Assembly: GCA_032622095.1 (NCBI GenBank)
Contig: CP136066.1
Location: forward strand, 192,874,816-192,938,815
Length of the DNA: 64,000 nucleotides
DNA from: Siphonodentalium dalli
Lineage: Eukaryota; Mollusca; Scaphopoda; Gadilida; Siphonodentaliidae
Direction of reading: 5' to 3'
This document shows positions 44,396 to 55,515 of the stretch, piece by piece; position 1 is the first letter of the stretch; each line of letters opens with the position of its first letter. Both the position numbers and the translations under genes were made by a program. The notes under the pieces are model-generated. The model saw only the letters and a program-made list of their open reading frames with translations. It had not been told where the DNA came from and made no database searches.

Positions 44396-45204
44396 TGTAG
44401 AGATCGGATTAGAGAAAGGTAACAGTTTAGAAAATGGTAGAGTTTCACGATATTGAGTTAAGTTATATATTGTGATATGACTAAATATCGTGGAAAATTT
44501 TGTTTGTAAAAATCTCTCGACTGATCTCACATTTATGACGCGTAGTCTGCGATGATGAACTTATTCACATTCGGCACGAAAATTGGAGAAATATTGTGTG
44601 TCGCTTATGTTCTTGAATTGCATGGGCATCACTTACGGTTACATACATAACATATTCTCATTTATTAGATGTGCAAATTATTCTTTATCATATTTTAGTT
44701 TGTCCATTGTGAAATTCTAAATGAAACTATTGAATGCGTCCCGAATAAAGTAGTAGACAATCTTAGTTGATTGATATATTTTTCACATGGAGATGGTGTT
44801 TAGTTACTAACTTATCGGGTTTATTCACTGAAATAAGTCCATAATATGTTTTTAATGCTTATTATATTAAAGAATCACATGTGTATGAAGCATTAACTTG
44901 ATTAATTTCCAATATTTTAGTGGTTGGAGAAGGAATACATCTATTTTATTTGCTCAGTTCTCATACAAGGTAATTCAGAGAGGAGCTTGAAACAGCCAAG
45001 TCATTTTGATTCTGTAATCAGCAATGTACATTCACTGTTTGTTATTGAGAGATATATGTTATTATATTGAGAATTATATTAGCTGTTTGGAATGGATGTG
45101 TATATGTGCTGGAAATATGAATCATGCTTCAGATTGTACAAATAAATGTTCCATTAGAAATATAGAAAAGAGGCGGAGAAAGGAGGTGAATGAAATAAAC
45201 AAAA
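44396..45204. other. Spacer between the 500-bp repeats, no recognised feature
   Basis: AT-rich. A 69-codon frame at 45,024-45,233 is short and without known domain. No RNA gene seen. Confidence 0.35.
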
Positions 45205-45735
45205 TGCAGGGTTTATCTCCCTTGATGACTTGATAAGACCGGTGCCACCGACAACATTTTACCAACATTTTATGGAATTGTGCGATATTAATATGTATAC
45301 TAAGCGAACAGAGGCATACTATGCCATGACCAAGCGTGCAAAATATCTTAACAAAATTTTTTTTCTTTCATTCATTATGTTTGGCAAGTGATCCGAAAGT
45401 CCCAATAGAACCAAAGAACTACCGGTATTTCATGTAATATAGTACTTTGGTTTTCCGGTTATTTTATCAACGTAAATGTCTAAACGCATATGGACAACAA
45501 CAGGGTGGCAAACATCAGTCAAATCCAACACAAGTGTTCTAATTTGCTGCCATTTTGCTGAGTATGCAAAAATCGTTGACAAGATCTACTGCTCTGAATC
45601 TCTGTTCTACCAATAAGTTTGAATTTTGGGGGGATCGAGTTCTCCGTTCTTTCTGGAAAAACCCGCGTTAAATATTGAAAACACAGATTGGTACTCAGCG
45701 GGTGACAGTCAGAAAGGATGTATGACAGGAGTGTT
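45205..45735. repeat. 500-bp dispersed repeat, copy 2
   Basis: Direct copy of 43,893-44,395. It has an insertion of about 50 bp near 45,420-45,470 (ACCGGTATTTCATG ... GGTTTTCCGGTTA) relative to copy 1. Confidence 0.7.
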
Positions 45736-45947
45736 CTGAGATTGATGTGGTTCATTCTTCAAATTGTACAAATAAATCATGTTACATTAGGACAGAGACA
45801 AAAAAACAAGGATCCTCAAAAATTATATTCAATTCTATGAGAAGTCATTTTATAAATAAAGATGGGCAAACATGACTTGTTTTATCCCTGTGTGATAACA
45901 TATTTATCAGGTCTGGTAGATCTTAAAATTCAACTACATGTATTATG

Positions 45948-46733
45948 GTAGGGCTGTAACAATACACTTGGTCACAATATGGTACAAATCCTGATGAAAT
46001 ACATATCATGATACACTAATTAAATGATTTACTACCTGAATGAACAGAATCAACATGTTTATAACTGGAGATATAGTTCATTTTTAGCTAAAATGCAGTT
46101 TAAAGGTACTCAATCTGATCAGAGGGTCCCCATATCAATATACAACAACAACATTTCTTCAAAATACGCTTTAGTTATCAGAATCGATTAATTGCAACAA
46201 AATAATGCTAACCACTGTCAACTATGGTATCAAATTTCCCAAAACATGTTGTTTATCAGCATTTTGTTCAACGAAATATGGCCGTATTATCACTTGAGTA
46301 TTCACGAAATTTAGCCGTATTACCACTTGTGTTTAGAGTTATCCATCTTCATCTATAATTTTGACCGAGACCATCCATTTGACGGCGTGTTTTTGGGCCA
46401 CAAACAATTGAAATAACAAACTTCAAAACTCGATATCTGATCATTCTGAGCTTTGATGGGTAGGTTCCTCAACTCAATTCAAATATTTTTTACCCCTGAA
46501 GCCAAAGAAATAGTAATTTAGGGGTGTTTAATCAGATTGAGTACCTTTAATAGTTAGCTAGATGAGTCATAAACACATAATAGACAAAAAGAGAAAATTG
46601 CAGTTTTTGGCCTGGTTCTGCTTTTACACATGCCTTTACTTTATTTCCTGTGTCATTATGTGCATGACACAATAAATGTATCATTTGAAAGTGTATCGTG
46701 ATACATTGAATTCAAGATGAATCATTACAGCCC
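45948..46733. mobile_element. AGGGCTGTAAC-ended element, second copy, with one nested insertion
   Basis: The ends AGGGCTGTAACAATACAC and CATTACAGCCCT match 32,589-33,344. A separate element at about 46,103-46,552 interrupts it. The copy in intron 5 lacks that insertion, which fixes its boundaries (CAGTTTAA before, TTAATAGTTAGC after, against ACAGTTAGC in the empty copy). Confidence 0.75.
46103..46552. mobile_element. 450-bp nested element, AAGGTACTCAATCTGAT ends
   Basis: The left end AAAGGTACTCAATCTGATCA and the right end TAATCAGATTGAGTACCTTT are inverted. TTAA or TAA flanks both ends. No coding capacity. TTAA would again suggest piggyBac-type mobilisation. Confidence 0.75.
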
Positions 46734-47219
46734 TATAATCCTATATTTAATATAGTTATTAAAATTCAACAATTATAGTTAAATTTGACAGTGCCAAATC
46801 CATCATTTACCTGTTTGGGGATCTCACATCTCAATGCAAAGTCACTTTGAAAAGTTATAATTGTGTGCACAGCAAATGAAAAATTTCATATAAAATCTGT
46901 TATGAAATTATGCGAGACTATTTTAATTTGATCACTTATTCTTAACAATTTTCAGACTAATTGAAGCGAAAGGTGTATTTTTCGTAGGTTTTATGGAGTT
47001 ATCTATCATGGAAACGCCAACCTACAAGAATACTGGCTGCTCCTTTCCATACGCACTTTAGTTGTAAATGTTTGTTCCTGCACTCCTATCTCATCGTTAA
47101 TATATGTATAATTTAAATACGCAAAATATAGAGGAATAGAAAATGAAAGTGTCCATGACACTGTAGCTCAACTTTGCGAAGAAGTTAAATTTTTGTAATG
47201 AGCAATAAATGGAATGATG
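46734..47219. other. Intergenic, no recognised feature
   Basis: AT-rich DNA with no repeat boundary or coding pattern that I could identify. The segment AAAGTGTCCATGACACTGTAGCTCAACTT near 47,147 has a relative near 50,009. Confidence 0.35.
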
Positions 47220-47820
47220 AATTAAATTTTGAAATCCAAGATGGCAGCTGGCGGTCATGTTTTTTTTGCTGAATGACCCCAAAATGACTCGTTCCATCTA
47301 CATCCATAACAAATTTCATGATGATCCGACCAAAGGTATGAACTGTAGCCCATGCCAAATGATTTAGTCATGCAAAGAGTAAAATCCAAGATGTCTGTTG
47401 GCGGCCATGTTTTTGGCCATGTTTTTCTGCCGAGTGACCCCAAAATGACCAGTTCCCATCTACATGTCAATGTCAACAGCCATGACAAATTTCATAATGA
47501 TCCGACCAAAGTTATGACAAGTAAAATCCAAGATGGCTGCCAATGGCCATGTTTTATGGCCGAATGACCCCAAAATGACTAGTTCCCATCTACATGTCAT
47601 GACAAATTTCATGATGATCCGACCAAAGCTACAACCTGTAGCCTGTGCTAAGATGTGAAGATTAAAATCCAAGATGGCTGAATGACCCCAAAATGACTCG
47701 TTCAAATCTACATATCAATATTAGCATCCATGACAAATTTCATGGTGATCAGACAAACAGTTACGGCCTGTAGCCTGTGCTAATGGATTGCATTTTGAAA
47801 TCCAAGATGGCCGTCACTAA
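47220..47820 (+). repeat. Tandem ~130-170-bp repeat (AAATCCAAGATGGC family), array 1
   Basis: About four units, each with AAATCCAAGATGGCTG, CCATGTTTT, GAATGACCCCAAAATGACT, ATCTACATGTCAATG, CATGACAAATTTCATGATGA and TCCGACCAAAGGTATGACC-like blocks in the same order. The same unit fills 50,330-51,450. The blocks do not keep one reading frame, so this is not a protein repeat. It looks like the tail of a dispersed element that has expanded in tandem. Confidence 0.85.
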
Positions 47821-47896
47821 ACTAAATAAGAAATAGAATCTTTGTGAAGAAGTTTCTACAGAAATTTGATAATAAAGAAACTTTCCAGAGAAGATG

Positions 47897-47990
47897 AGGC
47901 CTAAGCATAATGAGGTCCCCAGAGGGTGAATTTAGTGATGCTGGCCCACCATGCGGGATAGTGTCACTAAATTCACCGTCTGGGGACACC
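47897..47990. repeat. Foldback family A copy
   Basis: AATGAGGTCCCCAGAGGGTG arm and its inverse with one change, loop around CCACCATGCGGG. Confidence 0.8.
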
Positions 47991-48359
47991 TAGGATCTCC
48001 TAAATGTGCAAAAAGTCACCCAGCATCTCAATGTCTTGTTTGTCTGCGCCAGTCAAACTCAACGCAGATGGAATAGGGCCTACCCATTAAAATACCATTG
48101 AAATTTCACTCAAATATCACAAACAAATAATTATTGTAATAATAATTAACATACAACTAATTTAAAATAGAATTTTTATATGAGAGTTTGAGATGCAGAG
48201 TGAATTTTTGCATTGGGAGCTCCTGGGTGTCTTTTTGGATGAAACCTTTGATAATGACCAATTCAGCCACAGTATTCACCCCTTGAAACTTTGAAGGAAA
48301 GAGTAATCAGTGGAAAAGGCTAATTACAAAACCAACAAGAGCATCACTAGGGCGTGGCC
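47991..48359. other. Intergenic, no recognised feature
   Basis: No repeat boundary or coding signal was identified. Confidence 0.35.
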
Positions 48360-48800
48360 AAATACACCTGTGGTAATTTCAACAAAGGGCCATAACATAA
48401 TTTTGAAAACAAACCGATATAAACTATAACTAAAACTATAACCCCGAAACCAAAATAATTATCAAATTACATATGTAAGTCAACAAGGACCATTACTGTG
48501 GTTAAAATAGGCAGACGGAACCCAAATTCGAACTGTATTTTCATATGAGTATACCAAATTTGAAAACAAGCGGATAACAAAAACTAAAGTTATCACCCGG
48601 AAACCAAAATAATTGGTAAATTCTAAGTCGACAAGAACCATAATTTTGGCGAATGGAACCCAAATTCGAACTTGACCTGTATTTTGGGCTAGTAAACTCA
48701 CATACTAAATTTCATTCCATTCAGTTCAGACATAATAAAGTTATCATCCGGAAATGAAAAAAGTGAAGACAGACAGACGGACGAACCAATGGACTGACAA
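48360..48800. repeat. Dispersed repeat (CAAATTCGAACTTGACCTG family)
   Basis: Two to three degenerate units with GGAACCCAAATTCGAACT, TGGGCTAGTAAACTCACATA and AAGTTATCATCCGGAAA, ending in a GAC-rich stretch (AGACAGACAGACGGACGAAC). Another copy is at about 55,165-55,360, with the same GAC-rich end. Confidence 0.7.
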
Positions 48801-49738
48801 ATAACATAAGACGTTCTTCTTCTTTTTTTTCTCAAAAAACGGCATTTAAAAAAGTCACAAAATGTAAGGTCTGGTCTGGAGGAAATAATTATGATAGCCA
48901 TAAAATTCCCTCTTTCGGTTTGAAATGAATGCAGCATCACATTTGATCAATTTCATCATTACTTTTTATATAAATTGTGTAAAATTGAAGACTTTAACTC
49001 TTCCATGACTGGAGCTCTTTTATCTTCACACCGTACAAGAGATGCGGCCTGGTGTTATACACCACTGACTTTAATAATTTTACCATCTTGTAATTTACAA
49101 GTGGTGTTTCGTCCCAGGTCGCTTCTATTGATACTGTGTGAAGATAAAAGTTTTACTAATAAGGATATTATCACAAGAAAGCTCATACGATGAGTAGTAT
49201 TGCCGAGTATAGTACTGAAAATTTTACCATGTTCCAAACACTTGTCATCCACAGTCATCACAAATATAAACACACGTCCAATTGCATGTGTAATCGGCAT
49301 GGTGTTATCACTTAACCTTTCCATGACTGGAGCTTCCTGAAATTTTGCGAAAACCCTGTGCCAATGTATTATCTCATATAAATGTGAGTTTCCCATAGGG
49401 AGCCTCGCATATATGAGATAAATAGTAATACATTGGCCTAACAATATTTACCTTGACCTTGTAAGCCAGTGCAAACTGTCAATTTTGTTTCTGGCGATAA
49501 TTTTCATTGTCTATTTATTCCGAAAACCTTTTGCAATTACTGAAGCCTTGGCGAACCGTGACCTCTCAAAATATATATATATTTCTAGGCAGAATCCAGT
49601 GGAGTTCCTCTAGCCTTTCAAATATTTGAGGTGGATAAAATATTATATTTCATAAATCTAAATATAATAGCGCTGAGCTTTGAATGATGATTTATTGCTC
49701 CCAAAGCTGAAGAAATCGAGTCTGAATTTAGTGTCTCT
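48801..49738. repeat. Small foldback and a truncated TTAA element
   Basis: At about 49,018-49,153 the arms CTTTTATCTTCACAC and GTGTGAAGATAAAAG are inverted about 100 bp apart, just after a TTAACTCTTCCATGACTGGA start. At 49,312-49,473 is a TTAA-type element with one hairpin (ATTATCTCATATAAATGTGA/GCATATATGAGATAA) that is cut off after AAGCCAGTGCA. Nothing coding. Confidence 0.6.
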
Positions 49739-50329
49739 GACATTTGCAGAATGAGGTCCCTAGTGGGTGAATTTGGTGATGCTAGCCCGCTATGCTGGAA
49801 ATTTGTTAATTTTGTGTCCGAAAGAACATTTCAGCTTGTAACATGGGCAATATCTTCGTCTTTGTCGGGGTCATATGCCACGCTTGGCATTGCACATGTT
49901 CATTTGAAGGAATGTTCAGGTAATAAAAGCAGATGACTGACAAAAATCTAATACAAGTGCAGAAGAATTCAGTCATTGGTGGGAAATGTTTGGTTAATAA
50001 GTTCAATGAAAGTGTCAATGATACTGTAGCTCAACTTGGAGAGGGGAATAATTTCATGTGTTGCAGTCAATGGAGCGATTAGGAATGCGGAAAGTTGAAA
50101 TGTCTGAGTAATACTAGATATACAAAAATTGTTAAATTGCGATAGCTCACATCTGGAGGTGATCCTAAACATGCCTGTAAATTTTCTAAATGAACAACTA
50201 ATAAATACGGACTGCAAGGTGTGCCAATAGATTTCGAAAATAATTGATGGCTCCCATTTAGAGGTCTGCACGAAGTTCCATATGAAGTTTGGTGACAAAT
50301 CTACTGATGATCAGATAAGGGAGGTGGCC
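49739..50329. repeat. Truncated family A foldback and foldback remnants
   Basis: 49,739-49,800 holds one arm of family A that breaks off after GCTATGCTGG. 49,895-50,005 is a piece of the TTTCCATACTAAAT family (TTTGAAGGAATGTTCAGGTA, GGGAAATGTTTGGTTAATAA). The join between them looks like a rearrangement. No coding signal. Confidence 0.5.
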
Positions 50330-51450
50330 TGTAGGGTGTGCCGAAGGATTTAGTCATATTAAAAGGGTCAAATCCAAGATGGCCGCTGGCAGCCATGTTG
50401 TTCAATGAAATTCAAAAAACTTTGTGGCTCCCATCTAGAGGTCACCCTGATGATCCATATCTTCAAGTCTGGCGATGATCAGATGAGGGATGTGGTCTGT
50501 AGGTTGTGTCCCAGGATTTATTCATGCAAAGAGTAAAATTCAAGATGGCTGCCGGCAGCCATGTTTTATGGCTGAATGACCCCAAATTGTCTTGTTCCCC
50601 ATCTACATATCATTGTTAACGTCCATGACAAATTTCATGATGATCAGACAAACAGTCCAGCCTGTAGCCTGTGCTAATGGATTGAATTTTCAAATCTAAG
50701 ATGGCCACTGGTGGCCATGTTTTTTTACCGAATGACCCCAGTGTGACTCGTTCCATCTATATGTCAATGTCAACAGCCATGACAAATTTCATAATGATCT
50801 TATCAAAGGTATGACTTGTAGCTACCAGCAGCCATGTTTTATGGCCAAATGACCCCAAATTTATTTTGTTCCCATCAACATGTCAATCCATTTCATGATG
50901 ATCGGACTGAAATCCAAGCTGGCAGCCATGTTTTTTTGCTGAATAACCCCAAAATGACTCATTCTCATCTACATATCAATGTTAACAGCCATGACAAATT
51001 TCATAATGATCTGACCAAAGGATTTAGTCATTCAAAGAGTAAAATCCAAGATGGCTTCGGTGGCCATGATTTATGGCTAAATGACTTGTACCCATGTACA
51101 TGTCAATGTTAACATCCATGACAGATTTCATGATGATCCGACCTAAGGCATGACCTGTAGCCTGTGCCAAAGGATTTAGTCATCAGACATGCAAAGAGTA
51201 AAATTCAAGATGGCTGCCACCAGCCATGTTTTGTGACAGAATGACTCCAAAATGACTCATTCCCATCTACATGCCACTAATAACACCCATGACAGTACGA
51301 CCTGTAGCCCATGCTAATGGAATGAATTTTCAAGATGGCCACTGGTGCCCATGTTTTTTTGCTGTTTGACCCCAAAATGACTCATTCCCATCTACATGTC
51401 AAGAGCCATGACTTAATGATCCGACTCAAGGTACGACCTGTAACCTGCGC
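50330..51450 (+). repeat. Tandem AAATCCAAGATGGC repeat, array 2
   Basis: Roughly seven to eight diverged units, same orientation and block order as array 1 at 47,220-47,820. Unit length varies by internal deletions. The block GTAGCCTGTGCTAA...GGATTTAGTCATGCAAAGAGTAAAATTCAAGATGGC (given here in part) marks unit joins. Confidence 0.85.
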
Positions 51451-52139
51451 TAACGGAAATTGTTGATGCATGCACACACACAGATGATGGATACCAAGCC
51501 ATGACAATAGCTTAGACTTTACAAGTAAATTTGAGCTAAGAAACAGCCTGTGGTCATTTGTTGAGTACAGCTACCCATCAATGAGTATTTTGTCCAGAAA
51601 GGTTTATCGTGGAGGTCATGTGATCAATTTTGAATGGCGATTTCTACACAAAGTTACATATGAAGCAGTAGTCCGGGAACCAAAGCAGGTATATAATATA
51701 ACTGGCGTGTGTGCCAGGTATAATTTTCCTATAAATTTATTTTTGAGAATTTTTTTTATAGAATTACAATACCTTGACCTACTTTGGAAATATCAATATA
51801 AAATTCAAAAATAAATAATCCTTTGATTTCCTGAGAGTGATGAACATTCTTGGATTTAGAAAAGAACAAAATATTTCATCCATACAAATATTTAGTATTG
51901 CCCCATCTCTAAAATGATCGCCAGGGGTATATGAAGGGAAGAGATATACCACCTTTAAAGCCCCGCAAGCTGTTGGAACTAACAAATAAATTGTTTGAAT
52001 CTCATATATCATCTAATATATCTGCGTCTTGAGGTGTCAAAATTTTTCTCATTAGAGTATTTACCAGAACATTTATGCAAAGTGCCACTTTATATCATTT
52101 TCCAGCTGTATCGACCATGAATACCTTCCATATCTTTAA
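51451..52139. other. Intergenic, no recognised gene
   Basis: A fragment at 51,530-51,600 (CTGTGGTCATTTGTTGA ... TCAATGAGTATTTTGTC) belongs to the TTTCCATACTAAAT foldback family. The rest shows nothing recognisable. Confidence 0.4.
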
Positions 52140-52315
52140 CCTTTTGATATGCCAGGTTTTTATGTAACTAATGAGATTTGATGTAAAAATCGCCTGCTTT
52201 TGATGTAAAATAAGGTCACCACTTTTGAAGCAAAATTGACAGCTTTTTATGTTAAAAAAAAAAATACCAGCTTTTGAAGTAAAACCACCAGTCGATTTTT
52301 GACACCTTTGATTCG
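52140..52315. repeat. AAAAGCTGGCGATTTTACATC-type short repeats, left side
   Basis: Several copies of a 25-30 bp unit with TTTTGATGTAAAA and CAGCTTTTGAAGTAAAA. The inverted set flanks the other zinc-finger array at 54,030-54,335. Confidence 0.7.
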
Positions 52316-52319
52316 TGTC

Positions 52320-52800
52320 ATAAGGAAATCAGTTATATCTGGAGTCTGACCATACAAAAGAGGACCCACACCGGGGATCGCCCATATGAGTGACGTGTGT
52401 CAGACAGAATTCTGTCATATCTGGAGTCTGACCATGCATAAAAGGACCAACACCGTTGATCGACCATACGGGTGTGAGGTGTGCCAAAAGACATTTAGGG
52501 ATTCTGAATACATGACAACACATAAAATTTGATGAATCCTATCTGGAGACTAACCATGCATAAGAGGACCCACACTGGAGCTCTTCCATACTAGTGTGTG
52601 GCATCTCATATGGTGTGTGCCATATATAAGACATTTCGTAATTCCGAAAACCTAACAACACATGGGGATCGCCCATATGAGTGTGACATGTCTGTATGAG
52701 TCATACCGCAAGTCTATCGAAGCAGACGCCACACTGGCAATCGACCATACGAGTGCGATGTGTGGAAAGTGTTTAATTATTTCGGAAAACCTGGCATATG
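52320..52800 (+). pseudogene. Decayed C2H2 zinc-finger array, plus strand
   Basis: Repeated units on the plus strand read, across frames, as WSLTMHKRTNT, the linker (T/V)DRPYGCEVCQKTF and DSEYMTTHK. These are classic C2H2 finger and H/C-link parts. Stops and frameshifts break every unit: GACCATGCATAAAAGGACC shows the MHKR codons and CGACCATACGGGTGTGAGG the RPYGCE codons. No open frame holds more than about two fingers. It mirrors the array at 53,321-54,030 and is probably an inverted copy of the same decayed gene. Confidence 0.75.
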
Positions 52801-53320
52801 AGAATCCACTTCATGATCCAGTAGTAGCCGAACAATAATTATTAACACTTCGTGTGCATTCGTGCAAATTTTAGCACCTCGGATTAGATAAATGTATACG
52901 AGCACTTAATGCGATATTCTCATCGACCATATACGTGTGACATTTGTAGGTTTGTGCCAAATTTACAAATTTATTCTTTTTTTCAGGGCTTATTGGGTTT
53001 ACAATAAAAAATAATTAACTTTGTGGCCATGAACCACCATGGTAACCACCGAACACACGTCTGAGACATTGTATACTATGTAGTTTTATCACTATTCATT
53101 GAGCTCATCTCTTGATTATGCCAAAGCCTTCTTATCAAAGCCACTTTACGAGATCATATGTTGCCTGAGTTTAGTTGCCTAAATATCAAACAGCTTGTTA
53201 CAGAAACCTATAGCTTTTCTCATAATGGAATCCACTATATATGTGTGACATGTGTACATATATAATGATGGCACATTTGCCTATTTATTTATCTTTCATT
53301 CAATCAAATATATAATTTAT

Positions 53321-54030
53321 TCAGGACCAGGAACCACTACGATAACTGGCGAAAACATGTGAGACATGATATATTGTATCACATTTGTATGGGCGATCAC
53401 CTGTGTGGATTATCGTATGATCTATAAGATTTCCGGACTGATTAAATGCCTTCCGACACGCATCACACTCATATGGGAAATTGCTGGTGTGTATTCTCTT
53501 GTGTGTTGATATGTTTTCTGAATCACTAAATGTTGCATATATCGCACTCGTATGGGCGGTGTTGGTCCTCTTACGCATGGTCAGCCTCCAGATATGACTG
53601 AATTTCTTCTGACACACATCACACTTGTATGGTCGATCACCGGTGTGGGTCTTCTTATGCATTGTCAGACCCCAGATATGACTGAATTCCGTCTGATATA
53701 CTTCACACTCGTATAGGCGATCCCCTGTGTGGTCCTCTTATGCATTGTCAGACCCCAGATATGACTGAATTCCGTCTGATATACTTCACACTCGTATAGG
53801 CGATCCCCTGTGTGGTCCTCTTATGCATTGTCAGACCCCAGATATGACTGAATTTCTTCTGCCACACATCACACTTGTATGGTCGATCACCGGTATGGTC
53901 CTCTTATGCATGGTCAGCCTCCAGATATGACAGAATTCCATCTTGACACATGTCACACTCATATGGGCAATCCCCGGTGTAGGTCCTCTTGTGCTTGGTC
54001 AGACTCCAAATATGATTGAATTCCTTCTGA
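53321..54030 (-). pseudogene. Decayed C2H2 zinc-finger array, minus strand
   Basis: The last 113 codons (53,321-53,662) remain open and read MHKKTHTGDRPYKCDVCQKK, then YECDACRKAFNQSGNLIDH and a final TGDRPYKCD. That gives about two and a half C2H2 fingers with the usual TGDRPYKC linker. One finger has Arg where a zinc-binding His belongs (LTMRKR for LTMHKR) and one has lost its first Cys pair. From 53,663 to 54,030 three to four more units follow, but they are out of frame with each other. One unit of 83 bp, a single base short of the 84-bp finger period, has been duplicated exactly (CTTATGCATTGTCAGACCCC at about 53,736 and 53,819). An intact KRAB-less multi-finger DNA-binding protein was probably the source. 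Confidence 0.78.
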
Positions 54031-54335
54031 CACACGTCAAAGGTGTCCAAAATCGACTGCTGATTTCACCTCAAAAGCTGGCATTTTTTTACATCAAAAC
54101 TCATTACATGTTTTTTTTTTTATTCACCAAAAGCTGGCAATTTTAATTCAAAAGTGGTGACCTTATTTTACATCAAAAGCTGGCGATTTTTCATCAAATA
54201 ATTCATGTGTGTATTGTACATGTATATAAATTATCCTATCAAAACTCGTCAGTTACATCAAAAGCTGGTGATTTTACATCAAAACTCATTAGTTGCATCA
54301 AAAGTCGTCAGTTACAACAAAACCTGGTGTGATAC
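54030..54335. repeat. AAAAGCTGGCGATTTTACATC-type short repeats, right side
   Basis: Units such as CAAAAGCTGGCATTTTTTTACATCAAAA (shown in part) recur six to eight times, inverted relative to 52,140-52,315. A joining motif AAAGGTGTC(A/C)AAAATCGACTG is present at both inner edges. Confidence 0.75.
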
Positions 54336-54344
54336 CTTGTAACC

Positions 54345-54660
54345 TTTCCATACTAAATACTCGTTGACGAAACAGTTATCCCTTAGAAAATGTTCAGATA
54401 ATAAGTAGTTTGTTGAACTTATTAATCGGAACATTTTCCTCCAATAATCAGGACTCCTTCTGTACTTTTATTATCTGCTGTCATCTTCATATTTTTCCTG
54501 AAAACACCTCCAGATGAATAATAGGCCATTCCAATGTATACTTTGATAAATGAGTGGGAGAATCCATTCTGCTTTTATTACCTGAACACCCCTCCAAATG
54601 AATAATAGGCTGCTCATGTGTAAACTTTTATAACTGAATGGGAGATTCCATTCAATATAG
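54345..54660. repeat. Rearranged copy of the TTTCCATACTAAAT foldback family
   Basis: It begins TAACCTTTCCATACTAAATA, then runs in the opposite orientation (AAATGTTCAGATAATAAG ... ACCTCCAGATGAATAATAGG ... GAGAATCCATTC). The last part is then repeated (CACCCCTCCAAATGAATAAT ... GGAGATTCCATTC). One end is therefore duplicated. Confidence 0.65.
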
Positions 54661-54884
54661 AATGGGCTAACTTACTGAAACTCTAATTCTCCTAACGATG
54701 CATTAGTAATTAATCTCAGGTACATGTACGTGTTACAACAGTATCAACAGAAACATATAATGACTCTTGTCTGGGAAGAGAGACCTTCTCTTGGAAATAA
54801 GAGATAAGTCATGGAAGTGGTAAGAGGAGAGGTGACTTAAAAGACATTCCTATTCTAGCCATAAGGAATTAACATTCTCAGACT

Positions 54885-55146
54885 CCTTAACCATGGCAGA
54901 ATTATGGGTAATTTTTCAGGATTTAGTCAGAAATATGGCTTGTTGCCATTCATTGGGATTTGGAAAGCTCTCAGTGAGAGGAGTCAATGATTCTCACCTG
55001 ACTCACAGTAATGCTCCAAATAATCGACTCCTGTCACTGAGAGCTTTTCAATGTATGGCAACAAGCCATATTTCCGATTAAATCCTGAAAAATTACCCAC
55101 AATTCTGATGTGGTTAAGGAGTCAATTATTTAGGGCATTACTGTAT
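54885..55146. mobile_element. Rearranged mariner-like MITE
   Basis: Parts of the palindrome at 33,026-33,202 (GGCAACAAGCCATATTTCCG, GCAGAATTATGGGTAATTTT, GGGCATTACTGTA) appear as two copies of the arm with a CAGTAATGCTCCAAATAATC end in the middle. This looks like two elements fused or one inserted next to another. Confidence 0.7.
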
Positions 55147-55149
55147 TTT

Positions 55150-55515
55150 CAGCAAATGGCCATAACTCTGATGAAAATTAAGTGCAAATTCCAACAAAAA
55201 AGGCCGTAACTCTGGTGAAAATTGGCGGGTGGAACACAAATTCGAACTTGACATTTATTTTGTGCTAGTAAACCAACATAGGAATATTTCATTCCATCAG
55301 TTCAGACTAAAGTTATCATCCTGAAAGAAAAAAGCGAAGACAGACGGACGGAATAATAACATAACACATCCCATTTTTTTTCACAACAGGTTTATAAAAA
55401 TGATTCAGTGATGAAAACAGATATAAGCATACTACATAACAGATAATTGAAAAAAAATGTAAAATTGTCAGAATGCATATGAGAAAGAATTAACTATATA
55501 TCATGCTGTAATCAG
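55150..55515. repeat. Dispersed repeat (CAAATTCGAACTTGAC family) and flank
   Basis: AACTCTGGTGAAAATTGGCG, GGAACACAAATTCGAACTTG and GAAGACAGACGGACGGAATA match 48,360-48,800 in the same orientation. Beyond 55,390 nothing is recognised. Confidence 0.65.
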
